Notes under the pieces: generated by a model
Databases searched by the model: none
The model's input: only the letters and a program-made list of their open reading frames with translations
Told to the model about the DNA's origin: nothing
Shown here: one piece after another, positions 12,481 through 25,305 of the stretch
How the letters are laid out: each line of letters begins with the position of its first letter
Numbering within the stretch: the first letter of the stretch is position 1
Translations under genes and position numbers: made by a program
Source of the DNA: Euryodendron excelsum
Taxonomy: Eukaryota > Streptophyta > Magnoliopsida > Ericales > Pentaphylacaceae
Assembly (NCBI GenBank): GCA_033060915.1
Contig: CM065381.1
Location: 35,646,836-35,710,835 of the forward strand
Length of the DNA stretch: 64,000 nucleotides
Reading direction: 5' to 3'

Positions 12481-12499
12481 TTCAAGTGCAGGGATGCAT

Positions 12500-12780
12500 T
12501 CGAGGAGGCAACTTAGAGACGAGACTTCTAAGCTGCTCGGCCAAAAGTGTGGCCAAATTGACCCAGTATTTAGGGAGGCGACCAGGAGACGGATTTCCAT
12601 GAAGCCCGGCCAAGGTGGCCAAATCAAAAGAAGCATTTGTGGTGGTGACCTAGAGACGGACTTCTATGGCACTCGGCCAAGGGGGGCCAAAAATGATTCA
12701 GCATTCGAGCAGGCAACTTGGAGACGGACTTCTGAGGAGCCCAGCCGAGGAGGCCATATCAACCACTTCATCAAGAGGAG
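12500..12780 (+). repeat. About 67-bp tandem repeat, four units
   Basis: Four units share GGCRACYTRGAGACGGACTTC followed by a CTCGGCC-like block, at about 12505, 12571, 12639 and 12709. Confidence 0.8.
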
Positions 12781-12968
12781 TGGGTAGGTGCTTGTGCCGA
12801 GAGCGGCCAAGCCGTGCGCCCTAGTTCAGTCGGATATCTTCGGGAGGCAAGAGCCAGAGAAGTAGCTCATCAAGTGCTGAGTTAGTCCGAGGGCCAACAT
12901 CAAATTTCAACTTCCAACAACTGAATTCTAATGTCACCGAGGACGGTGACAAGTTCGAGTGGGGAGAG

Positions 12969-13856
12969 TGTCATGATCTGCTCCTTCGCACTCCATGACT
13001 ACTCAAAAGGGTGCCAAACTTGTGTCCAAGGATTGTCCAAACCTTATCCAAGCATTCCCCAAATAATGCCCAAACAATAGCCAAGACAACTCCAAGGTAT
13101 ACCAAAGATGGCCTAAAGAAGCTACCAAGAAGGCAGCTGAGGAAGTAGCATGACAACGTCCAAGGCCGCCGGACGTATCAAGCAACGGTGCGGGTAAAGG
13201 GCAGCCTAACCTCACTAGCGCCCAACCAAGAGCATCTAACCTCATTTTGGTGTGCCAGCGAAGCCCTGGATAACCTCACTTTGTGTGTGCCAAAGTGGAA
13301 GTCAGATGCTAGCAAGATAACCTCACCAAGGTCAGCCGCGAGGCCCCATTTAACCTCACTTTGGCCTGATCTTTGGTGTGGCATAACTTTGAGCTCCTAA
13401 GTCCAGATTTAGCTAGGTTTTTTTTTCTATAGGACCCTCTTAGGATGTAGTTTCATGGTTTTGAAGGGTTCTATTTATTGAGTTTTGTAGAATTTATAAG
13501 AGGCTATTATGACTCCTCGTGGGGGTGTCATGTTTTGTTGTATCAGTTTTGAAATGACTCAAAATGCTATATTAAAGGGGGAGTATGCTCCTACCACCCT
13601 CCACCCCACAACTTCTTAGATGGCTTGAGGCATGTTTTGTACATAATGTGAGTTATGTAATGATGCTTTTATTAATGAAAATATGTTTATTACTTCCACC
13701 CATTCTCTAATGGAGGTTGCTTGACAGTTGGCTATTAACGCTCAATTCTAACTTCCAAATAAGATGATTCGGGTTTGACTGGTTTGTCAGAGGGACTTGA
13801 CAAGCGCCGCACGGGCCACATTTGTGATTGCCAAGCTCACCAAATATACCGTGACA
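12969..13856 (+). repeat. 3' LTR of the TCTAG element
   Basis: 888 bp, TG...CA, preceded directly by the purine tract GAGTGGGGAGAG. Confidence 0.92.
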
Positions 13857-14010
13857 TCTAGGCATCAGGAGCCTAGCTAATAGATGCGTTTAGGTATCAG
13901 TCGGTAACAGACGTGAGTTGGGCTCCATTCAAATGATGTATCTAGTATTAATAGGCGATTGTGCAACAATCGTGACTACGGATGCTAGAGGCCCTGCTAT
14001 AATTAACAAA

Positions 14011-14750
14011 GAGAGTCAAAAAGGCTTGATTCGACATTTTTTGGATTGCAATTAGTGTGATTTGGTGTTTGGCAGTTGGGAACTTGGGACCATGGTTTTT
14101 CTTATTTACTTGGGTGGCATAACGTGAAAGCTACCCTCAAAGACTCTTCTCCTACTAGCACCAATTTCAAGTTCACCACATTGTTGTCATGTTGCTCTGT
14201 GTGTTTCTTAGCTTCCAGTTAGACTTCTATCTTGTCATTTTTTGCAATATTTCTCAATTAATAGTGGAATTGTACGACAACAGTTAAGCCTAACTTAATC
14301 AATGGACTCATCTATTGGGCCCTTCACCATTTTCAAACCAGCCTTTGGTTAGAATTGTCTGTGATATTGATTTCCTATCTTCCCCACTTTTACCTGTTCA
14401 AATCAGCTCTTCCCCACTTGAAACTTCATTAACTCATCTGGAGTATTTTGGACAACACGAGTTACATGAGATGACTTGAACCAAGATCAAACGGAACTGG
14501 TCTTGAGTTTTACCCGTTATGGATTTGAGAAGGGATGGGGAGGGTTTTCCGCTAAGAGACGGGTCAGGATTAATACATATCTGAACCTTATCCTTTTTCC
14601 ATTCTTATTCATGTAGTCATAATGCTAATAATTTCCGTTAAAAGGTATGCACATCATCGTGGTCCGAGTGCCAAAGCTACGGTGAACTCTACTTGAGTTG
14701 ATAAATAACTCTAAAATTTAAATTGACTATTGCATGTTTATGATTTTGGA
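14011..14750. other. Unassigned intergenic DNA
   Basis: No gene or repeat structure recognised. Confidence 0.5.
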
Positions 14751-15430
14751 TTATGTTTGGTAGTAATAATGGAATGATCATTTTCATTTTTTTGTTTATT
14801 TGCTTAGTAGGAATGGAATGACCATTTTCATTATATTATTTGGTAATACCAATTAATAATGTTAGAATAAAATAAAATTTTAGTATATAAAATAAAAATG
14901 TAATATTATACTATATATAAAATATTCAAATTATATATTATTTATTAAATATTATCGAGCTTTTGAAAATGTTGTGGTGGTGGGGGGATGACGACGGATG
15001 CTGTGACGGGGGCAGCAACGGTGGTTGGTGAGTGGTGGTGGTGTTGGGTAGCTGGCGGTTTAAAAACAAACACATACAATGAAAGCACTTTTTGTTTAAA
15101 AGAATTTCAAAATTTTAAAAATTTTTTTTGAATAATTTTAAAATAAAAGATATTTACCAAACATGTTATATATATATATATATATATATATATTTTAAAG
15201 AAATTTGACAGCAAAAAAGTTACTAAACTTTTGTTTTATATTATCATTCCGTAAGAGAAAAATAGAATAATCATTCTTATTCTTGATAGAGAGAATTGTT
15301 ATTACAACAAAATGTGGGAATGGTCATTTATAGGGAATGACCATTCCAATTTTAAACAGTTGTACCAAATAAAGGAATAAAAATGAAAGTAAAAATGACC
15401 ATTTCATTCCCTTATAACAAACATAGCCTT
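14751..15430. mobile_element. MITE-like inverted-repeat element with GC-rich core (copy 2)
   Basis: The left end TATGTTTGGTAGTAATAATGG and the reverse complement of the right end (CTATGTTTGTTATAAGGG) are inverted relatives, each followed by GAATGRYCATTTT blocks. The core at 14965-15060 is rich in GGTGGT, the reverse of the 3523-3705 core of copy 1. An AT microsatellite lies at 15167-15193. No transposase. The target duplication is not clear. Confidence 0.55.
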
Positions 15431-16061
15431 AGGGTACATTTTTCTTCTTTTTGTTTTTGTTGCCTTTCTAATTGTTTTTGTGGTCTTTCTTAAATTTGTG
15501 AGGATCCATTCCCTCAATAAGGAAAAATTATTGAGTGTTCTTGGAGTGTTATGTTACTATTGCTCTACTTCTCATAAATGCATTGTGCTCCCCTATTAGG
15601 TGGGTTATGAGATGAATCTAGTAGATGTATTTGGACCTACCTAACAAGGGAATTCATTGTATTTATGAGAGATGGAATAAGAATGATATGATGCTCCAAT
15701 AACATTGTATAATTTTTTATACATTAAGAGGTCATAATTCACCTTGTCCTTTGACATGGCAAAACTTGAAGGCAAGGGTCATTTTGTCTTGTTTCCTAGG
15801 ATACATAATTTGGTCATTATAATGATTGAAAACTTAACCATTTTTCATCTCGTATTCACACAAAATGGGAGGCTGTTAGTTTATATTGAGTTATTATAGC
15901 GAGTTGCAACCTAAAACCACAATTATAAATGGAAGTGTTACTATCACTTAGCTAACCCTATTTCTCGTTTTCCATGGCCATTTGACCATATTATTTTAAC
16001 CATAAGTCTTTTCATAAGATATTGAATATTTTGTCATTTGTTAGTCCCATGGTCATTCAAA
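15431..16061. other. Unassigned DNA left of the copia host
   Basis: No gene seen. The left edge of the copia element is not certain: the five bases before 16062 (TCAAA) do not match those after the 3' LTR (TCCTT). Confidence 0.4.
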
Positions 16062-17962
16062 TGTCTTTAATACATAATTTTGATGATAACATACTTTAGT
16101 ATTTGATTGATAAATATTTCTAAAATTATAATAATTATTATGTTATGTTTAATTTTGATTTTAGTGGTGGTGTGATATATGTCTACAAGTTAGATCATGA
16201 GATCATGTAACCCACATAAAGAATCTAGCATACTATCAAGTTCTTGATTCCCAAATTTGAATGAGTTTATTTTGAGAAAGATTATAGAAGACATTTAAAT
16301 TTGAATTCAAAGAAGTGTTGAAAAATTTAAGTATGGAATTTATATTGCAATATATATTGAGATTGTGTAGAATCAACGTTTCAAGGAAACTTGATTTTAT
16401 AGAAAAAATCAGAGGATATGATTTCTTTACATGTACACTCAATGATACTATATCTAAGAGATACTGTCATCAGTCTTTAAGATTGGTGATATCTACTATT
16501 TTTAGATATGAAGATTTATTAGTAAGGAATTTAGATAAGAATGGAAGATTGGGTCAATCATTTTAATATTAACAACAATATTCAAGGAAGTCAAAACTGA
16601 AAATATTTTGAGTATATTTTGCAAGAGGCTAGGGTCATTAAATGGAGATATTCGGTCAAGCCTAAAAAAATATAAATATTCTGAAGATATTCTAGTGAAT
16701 TATGTCACAAATGAACATATTTGGTCAAGCCTCAAGTATTAAAGACAGCTCGAATATTTTCAATCATGTGATGAATATTTAGACAAAGAAAAATATTCAA
16801 ATATTGAAGATATACTGCAAAAAATTTAGCAATATATTTTCGACAACTGTAAAGGGAGAATCAAACTTTTTGACAACAAAGACAGCTGAAGGTAAATTCA
16901 TATATGTGCAAAAATTTATATAAAGAAATATATTCAAATATTGAATATACACTACAGAAAATTAGTAGCATTAATTCAACAATTTCAAAGGGAGATCCAT
17001 ACCATTTTGGGTAAGAGTAATATTTTGGAAGATCTTCACCGATAGCTCTCTAACGGCTAGTTGATTGAAGACATCTTTGAAGCCTTATATATAAAGCCTA
17101 TTGCTGCAAAGAAGAAATCTTACAACAACTAAACACCAAAAGGGAAATCCTGTTGAGAAAGTTTTCGAGCCTACAAGTATATGTTCTTGTAACCTTTGTT
17201 CTTCATTGACATATTTATTCTTTAAGATAATCCTTTGTAAAGCAAGAGTGCTTGTACTTTTATTTTTTTCTTATAAAGAGAGATTTCTCGTTAAGAGAGT
17301 AGTTAGGGTTGAGTGAAACTAGAGCTTGTAAAAGTCTAGTTGGTTAGGTGTGACTAGAACTTGAAATAATCTAATTATAGTGAGAGGGTCACTTGTAAAG
17401 GAAGGATTAGCGCTTGAGAAAAAGACTAGTGATTGTATCAAAGATAGAATATAGTGAAGAGAATTGTCAAGGAAGGATCCTTGGGGCGTGGATGTAGACT
17501 TATGGAGATTTAAGCCGAAGCATGAGAACAATACTGGTGTTAGACTTTCTTATCTCTCTCCATCTCTCTTTATTATTGTGCTATCTTGCTTGCTATATAT
17601 CTTGTATACAACACTTACACTTAATCATTTAGATTATACATAATTTGTGCATTATTTAAACTGTGATTATTCAATTTGGTATGGTGTATGAGTTTACTTA
17701 TATTAATGAGTTTGCCCTTGTGTCTGCGAGAAACAACTGCTATCAATAGTTTGCATTTGAGTTTGCTCTTTTCTCTGTAACTAAAACTTGCTCTCTGAAG
17801 TTTTGATTGAGTCTTCTCATTTCTATAAATGAGTTTGCTCATTCTTATTGTTACGTTTTAGATTAAAGTATAATTGCTTGAAAAATATACCTTCTCTTTA
17901 TTTAAAGAAAAAGTTTTAAAACCTAATTTACTCCCCTTTTTGGGTTGCTTTCTAGGTCAACA
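16062..17962 (+). repeat. 5' LTR of copia host
   Basis: Begins TGTCTTTAATAC and soon reads TTTTGATGATAACATAC, the usual start of this copia LTR type. A TATATATAAAG box lies at about 17083. It ends GGGTTGCTTTCTAGGTCAACA. Positions 17012-17962 match the broken 3' LTR (44361-44415, 46202-46756, 48402-48745). The start is less certain than the end. Confidence 0.7.
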
Positions 17963-18016
17963 ATTAGTATCAGAGCCTGAGCTCTTGTTATAGACTTAAT
18001 CGTCTAAGAGTAGATC

Positions 18017-18295
18017 ATGACAAACCTATTGGTACTTCCTTTTTTGAGGGCTAATCAACAAATTGGCTACCTTTGTTTAATAGCACCAATTATAATTATT
18101 GAAAAACTAGGATAAAAATTTATACAAGTTGTTAATTATGAATTGTGAAAAATTATTGTTAGTGGGCCAACTATACCTACTAAAGTTGTGAAAGGTAAAA
18201 ATGTGCCTAAGCTAGAGAGTGAATGGAATGAAACAGACACAAGGAGTATCCAACTGAATGCTAAGGCTATGAATCTTTTATATTGTGCTTTTGAT
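18017..18295 (+). pseudogene. copia gag, N-terminal piece, broken
   Basis: Starts at an ATG 54 nt after the LTR. It has in-frame stops and frame changes but keeps the N-terminal copia gag pattern, with LESEWNETD and LNAKAMNLLYCAFD near the end. It breaks off at 18295, where the MULE-like element enters, and resumes at 37966, over 19 kb away. Confidence 0.75.
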
Positions 18296-20619
18296 ATGGT
18301 TATCAATGCTGGGGACTACAACATTTTTTACGACCCGGCTATAGTGTATACGCATAATATCAAAAAATTTGATCTGATTAGCAGAGACTAATCTACGTGA
18401 TTAGAATTATACCTTCGAGATTTCTCTGGTTTGATCCCGAATAATAGTAGGTATGAATTTTGAAATCCTTCTTCTTTGATCTCGAACAACAAGCAATAGC
18501 AACACGCATGAATTAATTGCTCGAACTCAACTTTCGGACTTCTTCTGTATCTCTTTTATACGCCTTACTCCAGAGAGAGTGGGCTCACAGCTGCTAGGGT
18601 TTCTTTTTCTTACAAAAACGTGTATACCTCAATTATGAGCAAATGTCACCCTAGCTGCTCTTAGAGTGAATATATATAGAGGCTACATCAGGGACCATAA
18701 GATTAGTATAACTAGGGCTTCCTACGCAAATAACGATTATTAATCCAATCAGGATTAATCCTTATTTACGTAAATTATAATTTATACCACTAATGAATTA
18801 TAATTACACTCCCTATCATACTAGGAATTATATTTCGAGTTTCATATTATTAAATGCTTATTTATCTCCTCGCGTTAAGATTACAGATACCCGTCTATTA
18901 AATTAAATTACCGACAATTAAATTTAATAGACTTATTTAATTCCTTGAGACCTTCCACTTAACTTATTTGATATGTCATATTCATAATCCACCTATAGGG
19001 TTTGACATAATTGTCAAGTCCTGGTTTTTAATCAAGTCCTTTTGGCTCGAAAAAACCACAGTACTTTGTCATTAGAACTCATCATCTTAAAAGGACGAAT
19101 GCGACTAGGTTTGAACTCAAAATAGATTTGATTAAGTGCTTGTTTAATAAAAATAGGAGTCGCCACCTAACTTGATTAAGGTGAGTTAGGTCACCTAAAA
19201 CTAAGTATAATCTGGAGATTACACTTACGGTTTTAGAAAACTTCCTTAAGAGAGGGTTTTTAAGAGAATAAGTTATTTGGCAACCTTTGAAAAGTTTAAA
19301 GCCCTTTGTGAAAATAACTCTATTTTTGGTCTTTCAAAAACAGAAATCTATAGTCCGGGAGTTAGTTATGTGTAGGGAAGATGTCTTAAGATCATCACCC
19401 TACCCTGCCCTTTTGGTTCTTACATATCTAATCAACCTTTGTTCACTCACTAGAATAATCGGTTACTATCATCCTGTTAATATCCACTTTAGAGTTTTGA
19501 AAACGGAGTTTGGTCATCACTTTTTAGATGAATAATGAATGATGCATAATGCATATTATTAAAAAGACGTTTGAAACTATGGGAGTTTTGAAAAGATTTG
19601 AGATAGAAATCTTGAATTGATAGAAATTTTGAAAAGGGAATTTGGATTGAAATAAAAGGTTATGACCGCACCATTTTAGGTTGCCTACGCATCTTATTTG
19701 GTGAGAATCAGGTCATTCGTAGTTCGGACTAGAGCTCGATGGAAATTAGGCGCATCAGGGCCTTTGGAATATTTGAAGACGCTTTGAGGTCTTTGAAAAT
19801 GTTGGAAGATACTTTGTAGTCTTTGAGAAAAGATGACTTGACAAATTTTGATTTGAAATCAGATGTTAGAGTGTTTTTGGAATAAAACTTGAAGGTTTTT
19901 GAAAGTACTCTTGAAATGGGACTTTGCAGTGTTTTGAAATGTTTTTGAACATAACTCAAGAGAGTTTTGAAAATTTGATTATGGACTTGAACATTGGATT
20001 TGGAGTCACAAGAACTCTTATGAACTTGTCTTGAAATGATTTTGAAAGTAGTCTTTGAACACCTTATGAAAGACATTTTTAATGTTTCATTTACCTTTGA
20101 GAGGTTAGTCATTGAAGAATTAAACTTCTTTAGGGTAATGAGTTTTGAAGATATGTTTAAAAAAAAAAAACGGGCTAGAGATTTCCCTTTGGTTCTTTAA
20201 AACTCACTTGACCAATCCTAACCATGGAAGGATTACGGTTGTTTCAAGAATGTGATGCTTGAAAATCGTTCTTGAAAAGAACTTTTGAAAACACTTAGGG
20301 TTTTGGAACCCTAATATGGACAACCTTAAGGGTGTATTTAATGTATCACCTTCCCTTGGAATTCCTAACCATAAAAGGTTAGGGACACTTTAGGGTTGTG
20401 AGTTTTTAGAAACATTTTTGAAAATAGTTTTTGAAAAGTGTTAAGTGTCTAGCCGCGTTAGTTGAGACAAGTTTAAGAGAACTTCTTAAAAGCATTTTTT
20501 TGAGGATAGAGTGTGGGGATATTTGAAAATATTTTGGAGTTGATTCTTGAAATCTTAAGAGAGTAGGACGGTTTTTGAGTTGAAGGATTATTTGAAAATG
20601 GGTCTTTGAATTGGCACCT

Positions 20620-20910
20620 TGAAACTTACTAACCTAGATTGGGTTGATTTATGATTAACTAACTCGGGTTAGGTTAACCTAGGGTTAAGGTGACCTAGGG
20701 TTAACTAACTAAGGTTAGGTTAACCTAGGGTGAAGGTGACCTACGGTTAACTAACTAAGATTAGGTTAACCTAGGGTTAAGGTGATCTAAAGTTAACTAA
20801 CTTGGATTAGGTTAGCCTAGGGTTTGATTGACCAAGGGTTAACTAACTAAGATTAGGTTAATTGAGGGTTTGGTTGACCTAGGGCCAAATTAACCTAGGA
20901 TAGAAGGGTG
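20620..20910. repeat. CCTAGGGTTAA tandem array in LTR A
   Basis: Repeats of about 30-50 bp containing GGTTAACCTAGGGTTAAGG and GGTTAACTAACT. The equivalents are 24797-25305 in B and 30400-30665 in D. Confidence 0.85.
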
Positions 20911-22326
20911 GTTTTGGAAAGTGGTTTTGGACTAGGGTTTTGATATAGTAGTTTAGGAAAGGTGGTTTTATGCATGAAATTTAAAAGTATGTTTTGAAAA
21001 CCATTTTATAAAAGCCACTTAAGTGAGTGTTGGGGTTCTATGATTGATATTTAGAAACCACTTAAGAGAGGGTTGCTTTGGAACCATTTCACTCACAAAC
21101 TCAAGAGAGCAAAACTTGTGAAAATCAACATTGAATAGATAGTTTTGAAGACTGAAAAATTAAAGAGAATGATCCTTTGAAAATTGATTTTAGAAAACCA
21201 CTTTTAAGAAGTTGAAGACCACTCTAAAGAATAAGGGTTCATATAGTTGATTTGAAGGAAATCACTCCAAATAGGACTCTATGGGACCATTCCAACCACA
21301 ATATTTAAGAGACCAAAACTTCTAAAAATCAAGGTGAAAATGATGATTTAGGGAAATTATTTTTATATAAGTTAAAGAGAATGCAATTTTGAGAATCCTT
21401 TTGAAGGGGATTGTTTCAAAAACCATTTTGAAGTGAATAGAGCCAACTTTACTGAACTAGGGTTCATATAGTTGAGATAATGGGGAGACCACTCAAGGGA
21501 GGGTTCCAAATGACCGTTTCAACCACAAAGTTCAAGAGTGTAAAATCCTTGGAAATCAACATAGAAGAAGAGGGTTTGAAAGCCATTTTACTACAATTTT
21601 GAAAAGCCATGAAATGTAAGGTTGCAAAATAAAGTTAAGGGACTTGAAGAGGGTTTTTTAAGGTGTAGAAATTGAGGGTTTAGCCTATACTTCAAGGAAC
21701 CAAGTCTAGTACCATTTTTAGGAAATCTTTTGAATATGGAGATATCGAAAAGAGATAGTGAGGGTTTTGGAAAAATGAAAACAAAGTCAAGCATGCAAAA
21801 CATGAATAAAATAATTATATGAAAAAGGGTCATGAAATCATACAAGGCTAGAGGTTTCACCACATACCATCTTAAAGTAGGTTTGTGAGAAGTTCTCTAC
21901 ACGGTGGCTCTCACAAACTTTCCTTTAGGCACGAACTAAGAGCTTCTTTGTTTCAAGCATGCAAAAAAGGGGGGTAGAAGATGGGGGTTAAAATAGAGAA
22001 TAGCCTAAGTAGGCTAGGAGGGAGAAGAGAGGAGTGGGGGTTGCAAAAATGTAAAGAGAATACTACCTTTTGCCTTCAAACACTTTCAAACCTCAATGGA
22101 TGCCTTGACTTGAGCTTGAATAGCCTTGAAAAGGCTTGAAGGGGCTGGAATGAGGTCTTCTGTGGCATTGAAGGCTATATAGGTGTAGTGTATGGGTTAG
22201 GACGAGATGGAAGCTAGCCTAAGTGCCTGAAGTATGGGATATATGTAGGAATTCGAGATTCTTGAGCAATTTTAGCAGGGCTTCGCTATCAATTTCAATT
22301 TTGGAATATGCAAAGGGGGAGGCTTG

Positions 22327-22334
22327 TATTTATA
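22327..22334 (-). promoter_or_regulatory. TATA box of LTR A
   Basis: TATAAATA on the minus strand, conserved in B and D. The perfect palindrome GCATATGTAGTACATATGC lies at 22355-22373, just upstream on that strand. Confidence 0.6.
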
Positions 22335-22677
22335 GGCAAAGTTAGAGAGGATTGGCATATGTAGTACATATGCTAGTATTGTTCCACTGGTAGAATACCA
22401 CGTGGCACACATTGTCTTGGCTAAATCTTAAGGGCTAAGTGAAGTTTGATCGATTTGATCAAAATTTGGGCTTATGTAGCATATGCTCCGCCGCCGGGAA
22501 TGCTCATTTAAACTTTGCCTTGATAATTGTGCAAATCGAAAAAGATTTGAAAAAATTGGTTGCTTTCACGATATTTTTCTAATATTTCTCAAGAACTTTG
22601 AATTTTTAGATAGCTTCAAAGGTGTTCGAAATAGTGAGATATCATCTTGAGAAGTGTGCATAAAAACACACTTTTGC

Positions 22678-23112
22678 AGAGCGTTTGTGATACGCTCCGC
22701 AAGTATTCAAAAATAGTCGTTTCTAGGCCATGTGATCGGGACCTTCGGGAAGCGATATCTCCGATCGAATTGTACCGATAGAAAGTGCTCTGGAAATACT
22801 TTCAAGAATTTTCTAATTTATGCATTTCTTAAGTCGTTTGATGGTGCATTTTAATCAGGGATTGAGAGAAAAAGTCAACCTTGGCGGAGCTTCTATGAGA
22901 TGCTCTAGGAGTTACTAAAAGTGGCAGTTTCGTGCTATGCGATAAGGGGCTTCAGGAAGTGATCTATCCGATCGAGCCGTATCAATGAAAAGACCTATGG
23001 ATGAGCTTTCGGGAATTCCCTAGTTTATGCATTTCTCAAGTCGTTTAACGGTGTATTATTACTAGGGAATCGGGAGAATGATAACCTTGGCGGAGCGTCT
23101 GTGAGACGCTCC
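22678..23112. repeat. About 208-bp hairpin-bearing tandem repeat in LTR A
   Basis: Hairpins with arms GGAGCGTCT and AGACGCTCC (or close variants) start at 22678, 22886 and 23092. The sequence between them is repeated too, including AAGTCGTTTGACGGTG-type blocks. Confidence 0.85.
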
Positions 23113-24796
23113 AGGGGGACTTTCGTTGAGTCGGGAGTGTTTAGAGTCGTGAGGTTCACCTTGGGTTAAACATGGGTGTATGATGAGACCCGCCGTTCAA
23201 TTCGTAGGGCTGGTGTAGTTTTGGGGCACATTCGGGCCGCTAGGGGTAAAATGGTTATTTTGGCCGGGCATGGTTGAAAAGGGTCAGGATGGATTGGAAT
23301 GGCGTGTTAAGCATGCTAAATTGTTAAGGAATTGTCCTGAAGATGTTTTCGCTGTTTGGTGAGATTTGTACTGTGTTAGGGCGTTTAAGGGCAAAATGAT
23401 TATTTTGATCGGAATTGATCGGAATGGGACCAAAATTGATTAGGATGGTGTGTTGAGTATGCCTAACTATTTAGGATTACTTTGGAAAGGTGGATGTCGC
23501 GTCCCGGTTTTTGGGTCGAAGGTCCTTTCAGCTCAGAAACTAAAAGCACAAAACTCTGTCACTAGAACTCATCCACCTAGGAGGACGAGTGCGACTAGGT
23601 TTGATCTTAAAATTGGTTTGAGCAAGGGCTTTTTAGAAAAACAGGAGTTGCCACCTAACTTGATTAAGTTGAGTTAGGGCACCTAAAACTAAGTATTAAT
23701 CCGAAGATTACACTTAGGATTTTTGGAAAAGATTTTAAAAATTCTCTCAAGGGAGGGTTTTTAAGAAAATCGGTTGATTGGCAACCTTTGGAAAGATTTA
23801 AGTCCTTTTTGAAAATAACTCTATTTTGGTCTTTTGAAAACAGAAATCTATGGTCCGAGGGTTGGTTACGTGTAGGGAAGATATCCTAAGATCATCACCT
23901 TACCCCGCCCTTTCGGTACCTACATATCTAGTCACCCTTTGTTCACACACTAGAATAACCAGTTACCATTATCCACTTAATATCCACTTTAGAATTTAGA
24001 AGATGGGGTTTGGTCATCACTTTTCGGATGGATGTTGCATGACACAAATTTTGGAAGAAGTTGGGAAAACATGGGACTTTTGAAGGAATTTGAAATAGGA
24101 ACTTTGAATTGATTGAAATTTTTGAAAAGGGAATTGGAGTTCAAATTAAAGTTATGACTGCACCGTTTTAGGTTGCCTATGTATCTCATTTGGCGAGAAT
24201 CAGGTTGTTCTTAGTTCGAGCAAGAGCTCGACGAAAAATAGGCGTACTGGGGCCTTTGAAAAGCTTGAAGACAATTTGAAATCTTTGGAAAGATGACTAG
24301 AGAATTTTGACTTGAAATCGGATGTTGAAGTGTTTTGAAATAGAACTTTAAAACTCTTGAAATGAGATTTTGAAGTGTTTTGAAATGTTTTTGGAACAAC
24401 ACAAGAGAGTTTTGGAAGTGCTTTGGAGTAACTTAAGAGAGTTTTGATGTCTTGTTTTGAAAACTTTGGAGGTAGGGTTTTGAGATGTTTTTATGAACTT
24501 GGCTTAGAAAAAACTTTGGAAAGTGGTTTTGGAATCCTAATATGGACAACCTTGGCGGTTGTTCTTGATGTATCATGTTCCTTTGGAATCCCTAACCATA
24601 AAAGGGGTAGGGACACCTTAGGCTTGTGAGATTTTGAAAACATTTTTGGGAAATACTTCGAGAACATTCAAAGAGGTTATGGAGTTAGCTTTTGAAATCT
24701 CAAAAGAGTAGGAGGTTTTGAAAAAGTGAGTCACGAGGATAGTTTTAAATAGAAAGATCATTTAAAAGGGGTCCATGAGTTGGAACCTTGAAATAT

Positions 24797-25305
24797 ATTT
24801 ACCTAGGTTTTGTTGGCCTAAGGTCAAGGTGACCTAGGGTTGACTACCTTGGGTTAGGTTGATCTATGGTTGAGGTGATCAAGGGTTAACTAACTTAGGT
24901 TTGGTTAACTTATGGTTAAGGAGACCAAGGGTTAACTAACTTGGGTTTGGTTAACCTATGGTTAAGGTGACCAAGGGTTAACTAACGTGAGTTAGGTTGA
25001 CCTATGGTTAAGGTGACCAAGGGTTAATTAATTTGGGTTTGGTTAACCTAGGGTTAGGTAACTAGGGTTAAGTTAACATAAGGTGGATTGAACTAGGGTT
25101 AACTAACCAAGATTGGGTTAACCTAGGGTTAAGGTGACCTAGAGTTAATTAACTAAGGCTGGGTTAACCTAGGGTTGGATGACTAGGGTCAAGTTAACCT
25201 AGGGTTGGATAACTAGGGTCAAGTTAACCTAGGGCTGAGTAGCTAGGGTCAAGTTAACCTAGGGTTGAGAAAACTAGGGTCAAATTAACCTAGGGTTGGA
25301 TTGGA
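24797..25305. repeat. CCTAGGGTTAA tandem array in LTR B
   Basis: About a dozen imperfect units of GGTTAACCTAGGGTT and GGTGACCAAGGGTTAACTAAC type. Longer than the arrays in A and D. Confidence 0.85.

Larger units (their letters stand above)
9279..13856 (+). mobile_element. Two-LTR non-autonomous retrotransposon (LARD-like), TSD TCTAG
   Basis: A complete element in structure: 5' LTR 9279-10156, primer-binding site at 10159, internal region 10157-12968, purine tract just before 12969, 3' LTR 12969-13856. Both LTRs run TGTCATG...CCGTGACA. The 5-bp duplication TCTAG lies at 9274-9278 and 13857-13861. The internal 2.8 kb has no recognisable gag, protease, integrase, reverse transcriptase or RNase H; its open frames are short and repetitive, so it must have been moved in trans. 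It holds two tandem arrays (12220-12480 and 12500-12780). The superfamily is unresolved: the tRNA-Met primer site occurs in both copia and gypsy lineages. Confidence 0.9.
9115..14005. mobile_element. Inverted-repeat (MITE/foldback-like) element split by an LTR element
   Basis: The left arm (about 9115-9190) and the reverse complement of the right arm (about 13930-14003) align: TAATTAGAGGGCCTTAGCATC against AATTATAGCAGGGCCTCTAGCATC, followed by matching ATTGT..CA.TCGCC and ACATCAT blocks. The arms flank the LTR element at 9279-13856, which therefore inserted in the middle of a pre-existing element of roughly 300-320 bp. No coding capacity. The exact ends and its own target duplication are not resolved. 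Confidence 0.5.

Noticed and set aside
10072..12787. Several 60-150-codon ORFs on both strands in the LARD interior
   Set aside because: No domain resemblance; overlapping frames in repetitive GC-richer DNA. The element has no recognisable gag or pol.
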